A stretch of DNA of 64,000 bases from Perognathus longimembris pacificus (Eukaryota > Chordata > Mammalia > Rodentia > Heteromyidae), in the NCBI RefSeq assembly GCF_023159225.1, contig NC_063163.1, forward strand, positions 103,943,885 through 104,007,884, given 5' to 3'. The position numbers and the translations under genes are program-made. Of this stretch, positions 1 to 9,897 are shown in pieces (positions within the stretch are counted from its first letter, which is position 1; the number at the start of each line of letters is the position of its first letter). The notes beneath the pieces are model-generated. The model was not told where the DNA came from. It saw nothing but the letters and a program-made list of their open reading frames with translations, and searched no databases.

Positions 1-960
1 TCCCTTCCCAGAGTTGTCACCACAGTCAGGGGAGGACAGGCTAGCTAGAAAGGCTCATCCCACTGTCCACCACCTGCCACTGGGTAGCCTGTGTCATTCC
101 ACACAGGCCAGACCTGTTGACCCACAGAGAAATCATCTCTCCTTGCTCATAATGGAAGGTCAGATACAGCAACCAGCTGATTAGGAAGGCTGCATTAACA
201 CCCAGTCAAAACAGCTCCTTAAAACAAGCTTTGACAAAATTGTCACATTAGATGTATCTGAATAAAGTCAGCCAGGCGGCTGGCAGAGCACAATTCTACA
301 TCATTTTGACAGCCTGCATTAAGAAGCTGCAGGCACCACTGGGAAATTACCTCCAAGCAAAACCCAAATTATAGCCAGTGCCACATTCTCAACCCTTAGT
401 GGGGTGAGAGGCAGCCAGAGACCAGGCTTCCAGGGCAGGCAATGGACATTTCTCTCTGCTCTCCTCCCTCAGTCAGGAGTGGAGAAAAGGCATTCCTGAC
501 TGATACAGAAGCAAAATGGATTTTAGTACAGCTAGAGAGAGACTTTCTGCTCCCACCTGTGTAAGAGCCCTCCCAGGCTTGCATTTCTCTCTGGTTCCCC
601 AGTCTAATGTCCCAGGAAACATCCCAGACTAGGTGGTAGTAGTAAACTTAACTTTGAGTCCTACCTAAGATTTCTAAGTAACTCTTCCCTCTTGAGCAAT
701 TTGCCTCCCCTTCCTGGCCCTGCACTTTCTTTCCAAGAGAAAAGAGAAGTAGGATCAATGTACAGGTTGTAGTCTTCAGGTTTGCAGAACGTATCATAGA
801 GGTGACCTGACAAGATGTGGGGTAGGAAGGCACTGTGCTTTCATCTCAAAGGCAGATGAGCTTGATAGAGATGGGCTATTTTTTGCTTGGTGCACAGAGG
901 ATATCTAGGAAAGATACTTTGGAAGGAAGGGTTTTGTTGCTTATTTTAGGAAAAGAAGGT
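1..960. other. Unique DNA, no gene seen; candidate conserved block inside
   Basis: No exon, RNA gene or recognisable repeat is visible. The open frames here are short and have no recognisable motif. Positions 140-330 are AT-balanced, repeat-free and rich in short motifs such as CAGCTG, GATTAGGAA and CATTTTGACAG, which is the look of conserved noncoding DNA, but that cannot be tested from one genome. Confidence 0.5.
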
Positions 961-1226
961 AGAGGAGGGGTGAGGAGGAGAAAGAGAAAGAAGGAAAGGG
1001 AAGAAAAGAGAAAAAAAGGAAGGAAAGAGGGAAGGAAGGAAAAGAAGGAAGGAAGGGAAAAAAGGGAAGGAAAGAGGAAGGGGAAAAGGAGAAAGGGGAG
1101 GAAGGGAGGGTGAGAGGAGAAGAAAGAAAAGGAAAGAGGAAGGGAAGGAAAGGAGGACAACGAGAAGGAAGAAGGGAGATAATGAGGAAAGGACAAAGGA
1201 AAGGAAGAGAGGGAAAGGGGAAAAAA
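961..1226. repeat. Purine-rich (GGAA/GAAA) low-complexity tract
   Basis: About 265 bases made almost only of A and G on the plus strand, with irregular GGAA, GAAA and GAGG units. The Lys/Glu/Arg-rich and Ser/Phe/Pro-rich frames across it are artefacts of the repeat. Such mirror-like purine tracts can form triplex DNA. Confidence 0.95.
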
Positions 1227-1559
1227 CTAACCAGACTTTAAATTGCTCTATGTTTAAGGAGTATCATATTCTACTGCTCAAGATGAACCTTTCCCAAAAG
1301 TAATTATCCTCAGTCTTCATGACAAGTTAGAAAATGTGGACGTCTTGTATTTTTGCTAAGGGTGGCTTGAGCCCTTGACCCTAGAAGTTGAAGAGAGCAG
1401 TAAGCTCCACCCCTGGCCCTGTGAATACCCTAGCTTGAAGATGGCTGGAAGAGACTCAGCCCTTGGGGTCTCTTTCCCTCCCTCCCTACTCCTACTACAC
1501 AGGAGTCACTAATGCAATCCCACAGAGCAGCCTGTGTTAGGAGAGACTGGAGGGGGAAG

Positions 1560-1700
1560 GAAGATGCCAAAGGGTGTGAGAACTGAATATTCATGATGCT
1601 AATTAAGCAAACAGCTAATTAGAGAATGCTGGATTTTATTAAGATCTCAGACTTATATTGTTGAAACAGGCACCAACACAATAACAATCATCTAATGGGC
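1560..1700. promoter_or_regulatory. Candidate conserved noncoding element with homeodomain-like sites
   Basis: A repeat-free AT-rich block packed with TAATTA-type cores: ATTCATGATGCTAATTAAGC, then CAGCTAATTAGAG, ATTTTATTAAG and CAATCATCTAATGG. Several homeodomain-type cores within 140 bases is typical of developmental enhancers. This is inference from composition only. Confidence 0.3.
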
Positions 1701-1900
1701 ACTTTGGATTCTTTCCAGGGCTTCTTTCCTCTCTCCCTGGCTGTTAACTTGCAGGAGAAGAGTGAGGCAGCTAGTAGATGAGCTCTAGAAGAGCCAGCGC
1801 CATACGTTGCGCAGGCTTTGCATTTTATGTATGGTGCACATCACCACAAGAGGAGCTGGTGAAACAAATAATAATAGGTTTTAAAAGGGCTTGGGAGAGG

Positions 1901-2108
1901 GGGCTGGGAATATGGCCCAATGGTAAAGTGCTCGCCTAGTATACCTGAAGCCCTGGGTTCGATTCCTCAGCACCACATATGTAGAAAAAAGCCAGAAGTG
2001 GCACTGTGGCTCAAGAGGTAGAGTGCTAGCCTAGAGCAAAAAGAAGCCAGGGACAGTGCTCAGGCCCTGAGTCCAAACCCCAGGACTGGCAAAAAAAAAA
2101 GGGGGGGG
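1901..2108 (+). mobile_element. IDL-Geo-type dimeric SINE, exact ends
   Basis: The left tRNA-like monomer opens GGGCTGGGAATATGGCCCAA and carries box B GGTTCGATTCC; the right monomer opens near CCAGAAGTGGCACTGTGGC and ends CCAGGACTGGC followed by an A-run and G-run. The 14-bp target-site duplication GGGCTTGGGAGAGG lies at 1887-1900 and 2109-2122, giving exact boundaries. Confidence 0.95.
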
Positions 2109-2157
2109 GGGCTTGGGAGAGGTATTGTCATCTCTTCAGTTCCAGATTTCTGAGATG

Positions 2158-2365
2158 GGCTGGGCGCCAGTGTAATCCTAGCTAGTCAGGAGGCTAAGAT
2201 ATGAGGATGGTGGTTCAAAGCCAGACTCGGCAGGAAAGTCTGTGAGACTTATCTCCAATTAACCACCAAAAATTCTGGAAATGGAGCTATGGCTCAACTG
2301 GGAGAGCACTAGCCTTGAGCTGAAGAGCTCAGGGACAGTGCCCAGCTGCAACCCCTACTTTTAAA
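2158..2365 (+). mobile_element. B1-like/Geo composite SINE
   Basis: 7SL-like head (TGTAATCCTAGCTAGTCAGG, then GGTTCAAAGCCAG) followed by the linker CTCCAATTAACCACC and the tRNA-like right monomer (GGAGCTATGGCTCAACTGGG...AGAGCACTAGCC). It is an older, diverged copy. Confidence 0.85.
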
Positions 2366-2547
2366 GGAAATGGGATACTAGTAAAAGGTGTCTTAGATTG
2401 TTTGAAAAATGTCTACTATGATATTGAAGTTCAACTCATGGACAAAATGCAACCCCACCTTCTCAACTTTGGGATTTGCTGCAATGAGACTAGTCCAGAT
2501 ATGACATGGAGCAGAGAGGGGAAATCCTAGATGCTCCCTCCCTTTCT

Positions 2548-2624
2548 TTTTGGTGCTGAGGATGGGATCCAGATAGCATTGCAAGAGCCAGGCAAGCGCT
2601 ACACTGAGCTACATCCCCAGCCTG
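2548..2624 (-). mobile_element. ID-like tRNA-derived SINE monomer
   Basis: Reverse complement of a tRNA-derived ID monomer: GGTGCTGAGGATGGGATCC, a diverged box B, is followed by GCAAGCGCTACACTGAGC and ends CATCCCCAGCC, the 5' end of the element on the minus strand. Confidence 0.75.
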
Positions 2625-3095
2625 AAAGCCCCTTCTTAGTGACTCTGTTATTTATGAGGATGTCAGAACTCAAATTAACAGTGTCTCTTTTATCAATGAG
2701 GAGGAGGAATACGTGTCTATTTAGAAAATAAAAAAGTGAAGGTGGGAAGGAGGCAAAATGGCCGTAAATACCAGGGATGAGTGATGCCTGCGATTAATCC
2801 ACCCACTTTTCAGCATCTCCAGAGTCATCAGCAACAGCTGGCCACTTTCCCACAGCACCTGAGACACAAAGCCTGGGAAGCCCCTCCCCCTTGCAAGGAG
2901 GAGCTGCTGAGCCGCAGCTCTCTCTGCAACCCCTGTGGCCCTTCTACCTGCCCTGCTTGAACAGGGGGCGCGGGGCGCCTTCTTATGTTGTCTGTCTTCT
3001 TATGTTGCCAGCTTGCAGGGAGGGATGAGTTCATTTTGGGGAAGCCTGGCAAGATGAAGACCCCACATCTCATCCAAGAGGAGCAGGTGGGGCCA
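2625..3095. other. Unique DNA, no gene seen
   Basis: No supported exon or RNA gene. Short open frames on both strands show no recognised motif. A small GC-rich patch with GGGGGCGCGGGGCGCC sits at about 2964-2979. Confidence 0.5.
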
Positions 3096-3097
3096 AA

Positions 3098-3505
3098 CTA
3101 GACATTATTTCTGGTATGTGAGTGAGTGAGAGAGAGGGTGTACACCAACAACATTAGCATTTGAGTCAGTGGAGCCAGTAAAATAGATGCTTCCCAGTGT
3201 GGGTGGACCTCTGCCCGCCCACCTGCGGCATGATGAGAAGACAAGAAGTGGAGAAAGGAACGTTGTCCTCTTCCTGCCTGCCTGCTTGAGCTGGGATGTC
3301 TCATCTTCTGCCCTTACATCCACTTTCTGGGTTCTGACTGGAGCCACACCACTACCTTTCCTGGGTCTTCAGGTGGCTGCTGGCACACTGTGGGGCTTCT
3401 CAGCCCTCATGGCCAAGTGAGCCGATTCCTCCTAATACATCTCTTTTCAAGTAGATAGTCCCTATCGTTTGGCTTTGCTGGAAACCTCTGATGCATTCCC
3501 ATACC
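3098..3505 (+). mobile_element. Old interspersed repeat, family X (partial copy)
   Basis: Shares a 3' signature with the copies at 6776-7642 (same strand) and 10831-11280 (opposite strand), for example CCTCCTAATACATCTC and a TGGCTTTGCTGGAAACCTCTGA ending like the family's final 'tctgtttctctggagaaccctga' style terminus. I recognise the family as a widespread old mammalian repeat but cannot name it safely. Confidence 0.5.
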
Positions 3506-3593
3506 CCTGGTATTCAGAAAGCTAGGAGTTAGCTAGGGATGAAGCCTGAGCTGAGCTGGCCTAACAGGCCTTCCATCAGCTCTAGACAGAGCC

Positions 3594-3690
3594 TCCTCCT
3601 CCTCCTCCTCCTCCTCCTCCTCCTCCTCCTCCCCCTCCTCCTCCCTCTCCTCCCTCCTCCTCCCCCTCCCCCCCCCTCCCCCCTCCTCCT
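3594..3690. repeat. (TCC)n microsatellite
   Basis: Near-perfect CCT triplets grading into C-rich imperfect units, directly at the 3' tail of the minus-strand SINE that follows. The poly-leucine/poly-proline frame here is a repeat artefact. Confidence 0.95.
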
Positions 3691-3691
3691 T

Positions 3692-3809
3692 CTTTTGCCA
3701 GTCCTGGGGCTTGAACTTAGGGCCTGAGCACTGTCCCTGGCTTCCTTCTGTTCAAGGCTAGCACATTACCTCTTGAGCCACAGCACCACTTCCAGCCTTT
3801 TCTCTTTAT
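3692..3809 (-). mobile_element. IDL-Geo-type SINE, right-monomer half (split by LTR)
   Basis: Reverse complement of the right monomer: GCCAGTCCTGGGGCTTGAAC through CCTCTTGAGCCACAGCACC and CACTTCCAGCC. It stops at the solo LTR and resumes at 4264. The 4-bp duplication TTAT (3806-3809 and 4260-4263) marks the LTR insertion. Confidence 0.9.
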
Positions 3810-4259
3810 TGAAGAGCTAAAGTGACTCCATCTTGGGGAATAAGGGGGTCGCCCTCAGGTAACCTCCACAAAAGCCCATACACAAGTGTGTTCCATGAAA
3901 AACCTCCAAAACCACTAAATGCACTGCCACCCCAGTCAAAAATCAGTCAAAAACCCCTAGACAAAACCCTTAGATCTTAACGGTTTCCTGCAACAGGGTG
4001 TGTAAAATAAAAAAAGGTAATTGAGGTAAAAATAAGGAGGTCAACCAATCAGAATAATGCACAGCTGGAGAGCTCCTAACTTGTTTGTACCCTACTATAA
4101 AACCTGCAAGAACCCTTTGCTAGGGGCCTTCATCTGACACTGCTGAGATAGCGTGTGGCGGAGGTCCAGGCTCAAGCTTGCAATAAAGACTCTGTGCTTT
4201 TGCAGTGATATTTGTCTCTGGTGGTCTGTGGGGCTGGGGTCTCGGATTTGAGCATTACA
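3810..4259 (+). mobile_element. Solo ERV LTR (class I-like) inside a SINE
   Basis: The 450-bp element begins TGAAGAGC and ends GCATTACA, so it has TG...CA termini. It is flanked by the 4-bp direct repeat TTAT. Internally it shows a TATA-type box (CTATAAAACC near 4095), and AATAAAG near 4182 followed by TTTGTCTCTGG, the arrangement of U3-R-U5 in gammaretrovirus-like (ERV1) LTRs, which also make 4-bp duplications. No internal retroviral sequence flanks it, so it is a solo LTR left by LTR-LTR recombination. The strand follows from TATA and poly(A) signal orientation. The exact family is unknown to me. Confidence 0.85.
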
Positions 4260-4263
4260 TTAT

Positions 4264-4340
4264 GTGGTTCTGAGCAATCAAACCCAGGGTTTCAGGCATG
4301 CTAGGCAAGCACTGTACTGCTAAGCCACATTCCTAGCCCT
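4264..4340 (-). mobile_element. IDL-Geo-type SINE, left-monomer half (split by LTR)
   Basis: Continuation of the SINE at 3692-3809: box-B complement region AATCAAACCCAGGG, then GCTAGGCAAGCACTG and CCTAGCCC, the minus-strand 5' end of the element. Confidence 0.88.
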
Positions 4341-4386
4341 TAGTCATAGCTCCTTATCTACAGAACAAGTGAGCAGTGACCTGCTA

Positions 4387-4428
<42 letters not shown>

Positions 4429-4737
4429 GATATAGCATATAGCTATGTGTATATATACACACACATATATATATACACATATGTATATATACCTATAGGT
4501 AGATATATGCCTATATCTATAGGTAGATATATGCTATATCCCACAAATGTACATGCACACACATGCACATATACATAACACATCTATCTATATCTTTCTA
4601 TACATGTGTATATAGACATATATGTAAGACATATGTATGTAGACATGTGTATATATACAGAACCATGTATGTAGACACATGTATGTATCTACATATACGT
4701 GTATGTGTGTATATGTATGTGTATATACACACATATG
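4387..4737. repeat. (CT)n followed by TATA/CATA-rich tract
   Basis: About 20 CT units at 4387-4424, then 300 bases of alternating purine-pyrimidine TATATACACA/GTATGTAGACA units. The translated frames are artefacts. Confidence 0.9.
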
Positions 4738-4739
4738 TG

Positions 4740-6770
4740 GTTTTCCCCTTTGAATTCTATGTTCCTTTCAAAGGCTTGGTAAGCCTTCCAGTTTCTAAAC
4801 ATGGAATGTTATTATAACTCAGATACGATCCACTTGAGATTCCTGCAGACTTGTTCTTTAAGAATTTGAATACAGAGCACTTCTCTGTCAGTGGTAGAGG
4901 AACTTGCTCAATTCCCATGCTTTTAAGTGATGTGAGAGGATGGCAGTCCAGGGTTGCCTTGCAGGAGTCTCAGGCTGTCCACAGTGGCCAATACAGTAAG
5001 CAACTGTGAGGCTGATGAGGAGATACATATGCATACATGTGTGCAGATGTCCAGGAAGACATGGAAGGTTCAATGCAGAACATCACACTTTCAGAGCAAG
5101 GAAGCCATAGGGATGAGGACAGGGGGGAGGGTACAGGGTGAAAACTCCCTGCCAGCACCTGGTCCCCAGAAAGACTGTGGGTTCATACTCTGAACCAAAG
5201 GGAAACCTGTTCTTACTCCACATCTGACTTCACAACCCAGGTGCTTACCATAGCAAACTACATCAGAGAAGTCTATCAGGAAAATTAGAGATAATGACTC
5301 TCCTCTTCTTTCAGAATTTCACATTTTCTCCTCTTTATTATCCATATGACTATGTGTATTTCTTTATTTGTAGACAAGACCTCAGCCCCCTGAGCAGCTG
5401 AGATTACAGGCATGAGCCACCATGTCTAGCTTCATTGTACTTCCTTGACCAGACTTGTGTCGCACTATGCCAGACTTCCATATTCCCCCCCTCCCCCAAA
5501 TGTCTAGCTCTGTTATCCTGCCAACAATACCTTCCTAGGCCAAGGGGCTGCATCCAGCTTCTCACCTTTCCGGCCTGAGGGTGAACTCGGACATCCCCCC
5601 ATCTTTCATGCCATCCTTCTCCAGCCCCTCTAGATCGGCTCTCCTCTAGGAGTCCTCAGGTTCCCCTCATTCCACAGTGCTCTCTGCTCTCTGGAAACAA
5701 GTTGGCCCTATCTTTGATGACAATAATACTGTGAACACCTGGAACAGAACCACTACACCCTCTCCATATTCCCATCAATCTTGCCCTATGCCTGACATGC
5801 TTCTCCCTCTAGAAATTTCGGCCTTCAGCAAACATGCCAGGGTGTCCATGTGCCAGGCACTGTGCAAAGGATTCTAGCATGAACTGATCAGATCCTGGTC
5901 AGCGACTGGCTTTGGCAAAAGCTGCTCAGAGACCTTAGCTTACCTGACTTCTCTGTCCCTTTTCCATCGATAATAAAAGATGCAGTAGGTGGGGAGGCTG
6001 GAGTGGCAGGCCTGCCATAGGTCTGCACAAAACAGCAATGGAGACAGCGCTGTCTACCTGCATGCTTCTCTGGCCTTCCCCCCAAACCCCGCCCCAAGGC
6101 ATCCGGCCTGCCCTTGACTTGGTGACAGATTTCACTGCTCCTCACCCACCGTCTGGCTACCTCTCTGTCAGCTCTGGGGTTTGGCTCCCTCTGAGTCACC
6201 CTGACCCAGCTGCCACTCGCAGCAGGTTCTGTCAGCCACAGCCATCTCTTTGCTAAGTGACAGCTCTGCTATATCACAGCAACCAGGCAGCACATGGTGT
6301 CCTTGACTTTCCCCTGCCTTCATTGTATGCCAGGCTGGTCCTCTACACACCATAGCTCTGTTTTCCCAACTTTGGGGGAAAGCCTGAGTAGTCCCTGCTA
6401 TAGCCATGTGTAAAACCTTAGTGGATCTCTTGCCCTGTCTACATTTGTTCTCTCCTCTCCAGAATAGCAATGCTGATGCCTACTTAGCCACTGAACTTAT
6501 GGAGGGGAATTGAGATCATGTACTTAGAAGCTTTCAGCATTTGCAAATTGAAAAGCACTGTGAGACTCTACCATAACATTATTGTCATTACTATTCTTAT
6601 ATTGTGAGCCAAACCTGATCACAATAAAGCTGAACTGGGCAAGTTTTAATAGCCAAGGACCATCTCCTCCAGTCTCCTCCCGTCTCCTCCCACCTTCCCA
6701 GTGGGATTCTGAATAAGTCACTCTCAGCTTTAAGCTCAGCCCTGCAGGAGGGATATTAAGGCCCCACATG
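4740..6770. other. Unique DNA with one B1-like fragment; no gene seen
   Basis: A minus-strand B1-like fragment lies at about 5370-5435 (CTGAGCAGCTGAGATTACAGG, CATGAGCCACCATG). The remainder contains no recognisable exon, splice-supported frame or RNA gene. The frame at 5888-6199 on the minus strand has no recognisable domain. Confidence 0.5.
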
Positions 6771-7187
6771 ATCATGATGGTTAATTTTATGCATCAACTT
6801 GACTGGGCCCTGGGGTGCCCAGACATTTGGTTGAGGCTTATGATGAGTGTATCTGTGAGGTATCTATGGATAAGATTGATGTTCAAATCCGTAAAGCTGT
6901 CCAATATGGTGGACTTCACCTTGAATCTATGTCAGGATACAAGGGTCAAGCCTTGTATCCTCAAATGAAAAAGGATTCCTCATATCTGACTCCTTGAAAC
7001 TAGGCCATTGGCTTTTTCCTGTCTCCACACTCAAAATGTAACATCAGCTCTTTCTGAGTCTCTAGTCTGTCAACTTTTAAATGGGAACTAGTCCCTTAGC
7101 TCTCCTGGGTCTCCAGCTTGCCAGTTTCAGATCCTGGGGAGTGTCTGCCTCTGGTACTGCACAAGGCAAGAAATCTCTTCAGATATT

Positions 7188-7418
7188 CAGACACTCATCG
7201 ACTTAAGATGAGACTTCGTCCAGACAAGCACGTCTTAACTTGAAAATACAGTAAATTGAAATGCGTTTACTCTCTCTAACCTGTGGAACATCATCATAGT
7301 GCAGCAAAAAGTGCCCTCATGGCTGACCGGAAGTTTTGACTCAATGCTAGTGCCTGGCATCTCAAGAGAAAGGATCATACTCTTGTTAGCCTAGGAAAGA
7401 TCAAAATTTAACTACAGT

Positions 7419-7466
<48 letters not shown>

Positions 7467-7543
7467 GCATATGGCTTTTGCATAATTGTAAAGTCAAACC
7501 CTTGTAAGTCAAATAATGGTAAGTCAGGGTCAGGACTATCTAT
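7188..7543. mobile_element. Tigger/MER8-like DNA-transposon MITE
   Basis: Both ends carry related inverted motifs built on 'gacttaagatg' and 'ggtaagtc'. Internal text such as AACTTGAAAATACAGTAAATTG, GTGGAACATCATCATAG and CAAACCCTTGTAAGTCAAATAATGG (quoted in parts) follows the well-known mammalian MITE whose ends read like 'cgacttacgatgg'. Naming is from memory. A (GT)n array sits inside. Confidence 0.65.
7421..7463. repeat. (GT)n microsatellite
   Basis: Uninterrupted GT dinucleotides, about 21 units, within the MITE. Confidence 0.98.
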
Positions 7544-7642
7544 GTATGTGTTACAGAAATACACAACATATATGGTCTATGCACATTCGAGCACACACAC
7601 ATGTCCTGTTGGTGCTGTTTCTTTGGAAAACCATGACTAATA

Positions 7643-8078
7643 AAGCAATCTTCTAGGGGTCCTCATGAGGCAGTGTGTGGGAATGGAAATGGTTGTGGAA
7701 TTTTTTGGTTGTCAGAATGAATTGGAAGAGGAGGTGCTACTAACATTTAGTAGGCGAGGGCTGGAGATGCTAAACTTCTCTAAATATCCATGCTTGTCTC
7801 ACCCAGAATGGCAACAGGATTCTTTAAGACAGTATGGATGGAGCCCCTGCCAACCTCCAGCTGTGCCCCCTCCACTCTGCCCACGGCTCCTTCCACCACA
7901 ACCTCATAGCAGTGCTAGCCCCTTCTCTGCTTGCCCACACCAAGCCAAGTGCTACCTGATTCCTCTCATGTATATCTCTATTAGGAGCCATCTCCTCCAT
8001 CCTCCCACCCCATCCCTATGGGTCAATAGCTGGTTCTTTCATGTCCATAGCATCACCTGACAGAGGCCTGTTTTTCTT
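7643..8078. other. Unique DNA, no gene seen
   Basis: An open frame covers most of this stretch on the plus strand, but it has no recognisable domain, no plausible splice context and proline-rich low-complexity text at its end. Confidence 0.5.
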
Positions 8079-8356
8079 TTCCTTCCTTCCTCCTTCCCTC
8101 TCTCCCTTCCTCCCTCCCTCCCTCTCTTCCTCCCCCCTCCCTCCCTCCCTCCCTTCCTTCCTTCCTTCCTTTCCTCCTTCCTTCCTTCCCTCCTTCCCTC
8201 CTTCCCTCCTTCCCTCCTTCCCTCCTTCCCTCCTTCCCTCCTTCCCTCCTTCCCTCCCTCCCTCCCTCCCCTCCCTCCTTCCCTCCTTCCTTCCTTCCTT
8301 CCTTCCTTCCTTCCTTCCTTCCTTCCTTCCTTCCTTCCTTCTTTTCTTCCTTCCTT
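8079..8356. repeat. (TTCC)n/(CCCT)n pyrimidine tract
   Basis: About 280 bases of TTCC, TCCC and CCTT units on the plus strand. The 233-residue and 132-residue frames crossing it on the two strands are repeat artefacts. Confidence 0.97.
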
Positions 8357-8690
8357 TTTGGCAGTGCTGGAGAGAACTCAGAGCCTCACACTTGCAAAGC
8401 AGGCACAATATCACGAAGCCATTCCTTCAGCCTTGGTTCTTATTGGTTACTTTTAAGATTGAGTCTCACTTTTTACCTAGGCCCATGCCTGACCCTAGAG
8501 CTACCTGCTTTTGGGTTTCCCTCCTTGCTAGATCACAGTTACAGTACTGCATCCAGCTTCCCTCCATGGAGACAGAGTCTCCAGGTGTTTTCTGCCTAGG
8601 CTGGCCTCTTTATCTTATTTTTATAGCCCACAGATTGAACCCAGAACTGAGCATGCTCTCTACCACTGAGTTATATCCCCAGCTCCTGCT
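8357..8690 (-). mobile_element. Diverged tRNA/B1-type SINE sequence
   Basis: Two ID-like minus-strand remnants (GCAGTGCTGGAGAGAACTCA at the left; AGATTGAACCCAGAACTGAG, TACCACTGAGTTATATCCCC at the right) flank B1-like text (GAGTCTCACTTTTTACCTAG). Order suggests an old dimer or two insertions. Confidence 0.5.
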
Positions 8691-9228
8691 CCTTGCTTTT
8701 CAGTCCACTGAGTGTCTCCAGAGCTTCTTGTTAAGAATGTAAATGTTATGATTAGCATGCAGGCTGGGAAGAATGAAGCTTCAGTATCAGCACACCAGCA
8801 TTCTATTACACTAGTTGATCAATAATGCTCCAGCACAGAACCAACGTGGGTATGAGGGGAAAAAAGGGATAAAAACATTGGAAATTAAGATATTTTTTGT
8901 CTCAGAGTTTCACCTTGGGTCCTTAGTGATATTGTTTCTAGAGGGAAATACCCCAAGCAGGCAGGATCACAGAATGTCAGTCCCAGCTGGCTACCCTCAC
9001 AATCTGCTGCCTTCGCTTAGCTCGTTCTGAGAGCGAGGAACAACTGTCACCATCCCCTCCCCTTAGGGATGTTGATCTGATCTCTAAACTCTCTGCAAAG
9101 TGTGAACAATTATTTTTGCCATAGATCAGTTGATATAAAGTTGAAATTATTCAAAGCAAATTCTTGAAATGTAAAGGGAGAAGAACAAAATTAGAAATTG
9201 GTAAATGCAGACAACCGTTCTTTCTGAA
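8691..9228. other. Unique DNA, no gene seen
   Basis: No supported gene, repeat family or RNA structure. Confidence 0.5.
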
Positions 9229-9230
9229 TA

Positions 9231-9565
9231 CAGCGGTCCCTCAGTATCCATGGGGATACTAACTCCCATGGTTTCCAGACTCCCATGGATATTAAAACAC
9301 AGGGATGCTCAAGTGTCTTATACAAAGTGGCATAGCATTTGTATATAACCTATGCTACCCGCCTTCTCCTATGTACATTCACTCATCCTCAGATCATTTC
9401 TGATGACTAATAAAATGTAAATGCTATATAAATAGTTGCTATACTGTCCTGTTAGGAGTAAATGAAAAGGAAAAATTGGTGTGTACATGTTCAGTAACAG
9501 ATGCAAGTTTCATATGTATTTTTGATCCAGTTGATTGAATCTGCAGATGCAGAGCCCTGCACATA
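9231..9565 (+). mobile_element. Tigger-like MITE with TA flank
   Basis: Starts CAGCGGTCCCTCAGTATCC directly after a TA dinucleotide and contains CCATGGATATTAAAACACAG, GATGCTCAAGTGTCTTATAC and ATGTTCAGTAACAGATGC; ends near TTGAATCTGCAGATGCAGAG. This is the layout of a common mammalian pogo/Tigger-derived MITE. The right end is decayed, so the end coordinate is approximate. Confidence 0.7.
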
Positions 9566-9652
9566 GAATACATCTCCTTCTACCGATGAAACTGACTCTG
9601 CTTACTAAAATAACTAATAGTGTCCTCAGGATTGGAGTTTTCTGTTCATGTA

Positions 9653-9897
9653 GCTGGGTACCAGTGGCTCACACCTGTGGTCCTAGCTACTCAGAAAGCT
9701 CAGATCTGAGGACTATAGCTTGGATCCAGCCCAGGGAGACAAGCCCATGAGACTCTTTTCTCCAATTAACCAGCAAAAGCAAATCAGAAAAAAGAAAACC
9801 TGTAATGGGAAGTATGGCTCAAGTGGTAGAGTTCCAGTCATGAGCAAGAAAGTAAAGCAAGTAAGAGGCCCTGAATTCAAATCCTAGTGTAATCAAA
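9653..9897 (+). mobile_element. B1-like/Geo composite SINE whose tail becomes a tetranucleotide array
   Basis: 7SL-like head (CAGTGGCTCACACCTGTGG, CCTAGCTACTCAG), linker TCTCCAATTAACCAGC, right monomer (GTATGGCTCAAGTGGTAGAG) and end GAATTCAAATCCTAGTG. The A-rich tail runs straight into the GGAA/GGCA array. Confidence 0.88.

Larger units (their letters stand above)
6776..7642 (+). mobile_element. Old interspersed repeat, family X (full length, carries a MITE)
   Basis: Begins TGATGGTTAATTTTATGCAT and ends GTTTCTTTGGAAAACCATGAC. The same ends occur inverted at 10831-11280. The Tigger-like MITE at 7188-7543 interrupts it about four-fifths along its original length. Apparent frames inside are not conserved coding sequence. 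Confidence 0.65.

Noticed and set aside
876..1196. Ser/Phe-rich and Lys/Glu-rich frames at 1 kb
   Set aside because: Artefact of a purine tract.
8041..8742. 233-residue Pro/Ser/Phe-rich frame
   Set aside because: Lies almost wholly on a TTCC/CCCT repeat; both strands give long low-complexity frames, so it is not a gene.
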